A program made the position numbers and the translations under genes. From NCBI RefSeq assembly GCF_011397635.1, contig NC_064758.1, positions 18,432,513 through 18,496,512 of the forward strand: a stretch of 64,000 nucleotides of DNA. Direction: 5' to 3'. Of the stretch, positions 60,201 through 64,000 are shown one piece after another; the stretch's first letter is position 1; each line of letters begins with the position of its first letter. A model generated the notes under the pieces. The model had not been told where the DNA came from, made no database searches, and saw only the letters and a list, made by a program, of their open reading frames with translations. This DNA is from Epinephelus fuscoguttatus. Its lineage: Eukaryota; Chordata; Actinopteri; Perciformes; Serranidae.

Positions 60201-62643
60201 ATCGATTTCTCATAATGTATTTCAATGGCTAGATGAAAGTTATTTTCTGGTCCCACTTGAATTGTGCCATGAATTTCACATATGTTGTTTGTGAATTTTT
60301 AATATTTTTTCGTGCAAAGAAGGCTACAATTTAGCAGGAAGAAGTTTGATACTGTTAGGTTTTGTGTGAGAGCACTTTGTGGACTACAGCTCTTCTCCGC
60401 TCTCGACGCGTATGATATACGTCACCACTCGCACTCGGAACATGGCTGTGTCTCTGGTACACTTCACTGCCTTCTTCCAAGGAGAGGACAAAAGCCTTAA
60501 GCATGGTGAAAACCACTACAAGTCTGTTCTTGTTGGAATGGTGACATTCGGATACGAAACACACCGTCATCTTGATCTGATGGCTCCATAGATCGTGGTA
60601 GAAGATGCAGCAGCAGCACAGTGAGTTGAGAAGTGGAGGGAAAGCGTGATGACGCGACATCACATAGGCGACATGTAGTCTTTCTCATTACGTTGTTTCC
60701 ACAGCCTTTAACTGAAGAATCATACAATAAACTGTCAAACTCTTAACATGAAAAAAGTATTGTTTAGACCCTGGAACCCGAAAATATTAATTTTCTCTGC
60801 ATTGACTCCCATTCATATTTTCCGAGCCTAGAGGTCCGATGGGGGTCTACTGGAAGGGGCGTGACTTACGAGCTCTATACAGACACCGTTTGGGCGCTAT
60901 TACTACCTCCCACAGGGGCTCAAAGACGAGACAGACTGTCTCCCCATTCCACAATCGTACCATAATCACAATCATGAACTCTAAAAATCAGATAGTGAGA
61001 ATAAATTAAATGAATGATCAAGTTATCTGTATGCTTACCATGTGTGGGTACACTGTAATGTTGTTATTACATCTGCCAGCTCCACATTGCAGGACATTGT
61101 GTAAGGCGTGAGCGATGGCATATACAGCAGTATAAACAGGAAAATTAAAAGATGGATCTGCAGCGATGACATCTTCTGCACTCAGGCTGCTGCAGTTGCA
61201 ATCCTGATTACAAAACGTGTTTTGCTCTGTGTTTTCACAGTGAGCCTGGCTTCTGGAAGAATGGATAAAATCACTGAAACCAGGAATTGTCAGTCTTGGT
61301 TCAGCAACCCCAATTACAGTCCCAATATTTTTGATTCCTTTCTTCTTGGGGAGCTCCTTGTTTAAGGACCAGGCATCCACTGCTATCCACACTTTGTTGG
61401 TGATGTTTAGTTGTATTGCTGACTCAATGAGAGCTTCAACAGTCCATTCAGGAGCAAAAACAATAATGACACCTATCCTCTGTGCCTCTATCTGTTTGAA
61501 TATTTGAGAGTGATCTGTGTTGTGATTCAGGGCTTTGGTGTACGGAAGGCAGATCTCAGTGTCCTTTATCCTTTCTATGAGCAAGTACAGTCCATCGATG
61601 CCATAATCCCCATCAATGTAGAGGAAAGCAATCCAGCGCCAGTTGAAGTGCTGCACAATGTCAACAACTGCTTTTACGACGTCTTGATTGGTATGCACTG
61701 TTCGTAAGAAAGAGGGAAACATCTCTTTTCTTGAAAAGATAGAACTGGAAGCTGCATAACTGACCTGTTCAAAGAGTAATAGAGAAACTGATTATTTTCT
61801 CGGTGACAAATTGTCATGACTTTAAAGTAGTTTAGATTTTTTACAATTACTTTTGTGTTTTTATTACTCGATTTATCTGGTAAGAATATGCTAAAATGCA
61901 ATGATTGGCAAATTTACCATAGGAATGAGATTCATCATGAAGAGAGGGGCCACAGTCCGTGCCTCAGTGCTTGTAGAAGCGCCGACCAGTGCTATCACTT
62001 TGGACAGATTCTTGTGTGGTTCACCCCAAGGTTGGATCAAGGCGTCGATGGAGATGAGGTTGAAAAAATCTGGGAAATTGTGCGTATCTGAGCAGTGGTC
62101 AAATATCTCATAGCCGAGAGATACATTTGGCAGGAGGCTGGTGGAGTTATTGATTTCCTCTACAGAGAATCTCATCACCTGAAACCTTCGATAGCTTGAA
62201 TTAAGTAAGTGTTTACTGTGGGGAGAGGAGGGACAGGGAGAATATGAGAATTAGTTTCACTATTCAAGAATAAGGCAACAGTATTGTAAAGTCCATCCAA
62301 CCATGGACATCTAAAACAGGATTTCATGGAAATCATATTTTGAATAGAATGTGCTCCTGGCTATATCCATTGAGCTGACGTATGAGGCAGAACTCTTAAT
62401 GATATAATCAGATACAGCAGGCGCTCTGCATTAGTTTCATAAGGTATGCACTCGGATTTATTTTAAGACTCACCTGTAGCAGCTGATGGCTCTTGGTCTG
62501 TCATGATTAACAGGGTCGCTATGATGAACATCAAAAACTCCACCCAACATGTAATCTCCCTCAAGATGAAACTCCGAGGTGCATTGAGCCAAAGCATGGA
62601 GAAAAGTTCCCAGGAGACACAAAGAAACAAGAAAATGTTTCAT
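54223..62643 (-). CDS. tas1r: Taste receptor type 1 (T1R) gene C
   Basis: Third paralogue, six GT/AG exons: 62474-62643, 61918-62215, 61039-61764, 58840-59046, 56286-56406, 54223-55148. The frame is 815 residues plus TAG. Signal peptide MKHFLVSLCLLGTFLHALAQC; exon 1 is four codons shorter than in A and B, in the segment just after the signal peptide and beyond. The Venus-flytrap domain ends near residue 467, exon 5 has CCFDCEICLSGTY, and exon 6 the seven helices. Exon 2 starts with SKHLLNSSYRR where A and B have SQPF, and the second intracellular loop reads ARCREVSS instead of AKFPKIHS; together with the shorter exon 1 this makes C the most distinct copy. Introns 3 and 4 contain a MITE and a LINE fragment. 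No stop or frameshift is visible. Confidence 0.92.
55861..55945. repeat. 29-bp tandem repeat, about 2.6 copies
   Basis: The unit CTAAACTGTTATATAAAGCT plus AAATATAAA starts at 55861 and again at 55890, then a partial, drifting third copy. It lies in intron 5 of gene C. Non-coding. Confidence 0.75.
57120..58510 (-). mobile_element. Non-LTR retrotransposon (LINE) fragment in intron 4 of gene C
   Basis: Minus strand, N- to C-terminal order: KNALYREFIRLRTKEAENKYK (58439-58221), then a gap where the reverse-transcriptase core should be. Then VPQGSVLGPKLFILYINDI and LFADNMNIF (58014 onward; the catalytic FADD is FADN here), KFLGVIIDEKISWKPHIKHI and PYFNYCAEIWGN, then MKFQTAQIMYKVNNNLLP (57308-57123). 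The set is typical of fish LINE ORF2 proteins. The missing core, the D-to-N change and frame breaks make it inactive. It is in the same orientation as the host gene. Confidence 0.85.
60151..60877. mobile_element. MITE in intron 3 of gene C
   Basis: 727 bp with inverted ends TAGAGCTCGTAAGTTGCG and complement TAGAGCTCGTAAGTCACG. TA on both sides (60149-60150 and 60878-60879). The flanking sequence reads smoothly across the site when the insert is removed (GTCCTGTTTA then CAGACACC). No coding content recognised. Confidence 0.7.
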
Positions 62644-62755
62644 TGTTGTAGTTATTATTTACCAATCCGATGTGTTAGCCTCTACTGTTTGTAAGTTATG
62701 AGACACTGGTGAAGGCTACACCTCAGTGATCAGTTCCATTAACTTGAAAGACAGT

Positions 62756-62776
62756 ACACAAATCAGTATGCAAAAA
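62756..62776 (-). promoter_or_regulatory. Shared upstream block with octamer-like core, gene C
   Basis: Exact copy of the block at 22244-22264, located 113 bp upstream of the gene C start codon. Confidence 0.6.
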
Positions 62777-64000
62777 TACTGCAATGACTGTTCCAGAGTC
62801 TGTGCGATGTACACACGCAGGGTTTAACAGTAATTATGTGAATGGACGTTTATTGTTCCCATCATGAACACATGTAGTAAAGCTGAAGTTCCATGTTCCT
62901 GAGCTAAATAACCAGCTCACATTTTAAACTTTTGTTTTATTTAAATTTGTGCCACAATCATAAGACTATAAAAATTTGAAATATATTTATGTTAAAAATT
63001 CATGGAAGACACTTTCTCTCTGTTAAAAGATTTGGGGTTTTTAGTTTACCTTACTCATCCTTACTCAAGTTTTGTTTTCTAATTGTACCAAAGACTGCAA
63101 CTTCTTTTTCAGTGTGGTTCCTCCTTGGTGGCTTCATACTTCCCCCATGGGGTTTAAAAAAGCAAAAAGCAGCATCAGCTGCTCACCTACTAGTGAACAA
63201 ATGCAGACCAATCCTTAAAATGTAAAATCCTACCCCATCACAGTGCTCATATTTACATCAAATGCCAAACTAATTGTATTTTGTCTAATTGTATTTTTTA
63301 TGTTACTGTCCTGCATAAAAGAAATTATCACAGCTAAAATCACAGCTTGTGTTCATGGTGCATGATGAAAACATTAGCTTCCAGACTTTTGCATTTGGTT
63401 GCATTTATAGTATTTTCTGTTTAATCCAAAAAACACTTCCTGGATAAACTGCAATGTTTGCATGACTCCAGTACAGCTGCAGTGTCAGTGTATGCAGTGC
63501 ATGTGCTATAGTCTGTCAGTCAGCGTATATTTTTTACATTGATCTGCAGAAGACAAGATAAAGAACATTGCAAGAATAGGCCAGAACGCTGGCACCTCTG
63601 AATGTGTCATGTATGTCTAAGGATATTTCATGTTGGAATCAGTGTGGGGAGAGTGACGAATATACTATTCAGTACTCTACTTTTATCGAGAAATTTTAAA
63701 AACAACACAGTCATTTATTTGAGCCACATGGAAAGGGGAACCAAAGATTATCTTTCAATACACTATGCAAATGCCAGCTGCATGACTGATGCAAAACAAC
63801 TCTCCTTTCTACCAGCTATAGTACAAAACAGGACAAAGACTTTGCATTAACAAACTCAAAACTGTAAACAAACTGTTAATAGTCCAGCACAGAGAAATGT
63901 GGACCTAATGTTCAGTATTTTCGTCCATTAAACCATTTTTTAATGACTAAAAGATGTCAACTTACTTTTTGAAAATTTGTCAAGCCAGGCTAACAAGAGT
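62777..64000. other. Upstream flank of gene C
   Basis: No gene recognised. Near 63770-63840 the words 'GCAAAACnACTCTCCT' and nearby text recall 46500-46530, so this may be the third copy of the upstream flank of the duplication unit. Confidence 0.4.

Overview
The window looks like teleost fish nuclear DNA, probably a spiny-rayed (percomorph-type) fish. The evidence is spliced genes with GT/AG introns, a Hes/Her bHLH gene ending in WRPW, fish-type family C chemoreceptor genes, and a dense load of Tc1, Harbinger, hAT-like, LINE and SINE elements. No bacterial or viral organisation is visible. Four protein-coding host genes can be assembled exon by exon, all on the minus strand, plus one initiator tRNA on the plus strand.

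Layout: 1-4139 has no recognisable gene. 4140-4211 is tRNA-iMet(CAU). 7637-8674 is a four-exon her3 (HES3-like) repressor gene with a TATA box and a poly(A) signal. 8767-15282 is gene-free, possibly regulatory DNA with a homeodomain-core cluster and a perfect 29-bp direct repeat. From 16926 to 62643 three tandem six-exon taste receptor type 1 (T1R) genes follow, called A (16926-22100), B (30545-36456) and C (54223-62643). Each assembles into an uninterrupted reading frame (818, 820 and 815 residues) with the same intron positions and phases.

The spacers and introns of the T1R cluster are filled with mobile DNA. There are two copies of one Tc1 family (15285-16851 and 28607-30230). A three-deep nest lies at 22782-25704: a Tc1-like element hit by a THAP-coding element, itself hit by a MITE. 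A 5.8-kb PIF/Harbinger element (39722-45526) retains both its decayed transposase and its MADF-type partner gene, the latter broken by two later insertions whose removal restores the reading frame. There are also hAT-like elements, a tRNA-derived SINE with a perfect 12-bp duplication, LINE fragments, and MITEs within 13-74 bp of two T1R stop codons.

The T1R genes encode receptor subunits of the amino-acid/sugar taste type: a Venus-flytrap ectodomain, a cysteine-rich linker and seven membrane helices. The three copies share a 20-bp block with an octamer-like core 113-173 bp upstream of each start codon, a plausible common taste-cell control element. A 258-bp segment of exon 6 is identical between A and B although the ectodomain exons have diverged, which suggests gene conversion. 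Homologous fragments of flanking DNA recur around the copies, so the cluster probably arose by segmental tandem duplication and was later stretched by transposons. T1R subtype (1 or 2) is not settled from the sequence alone.
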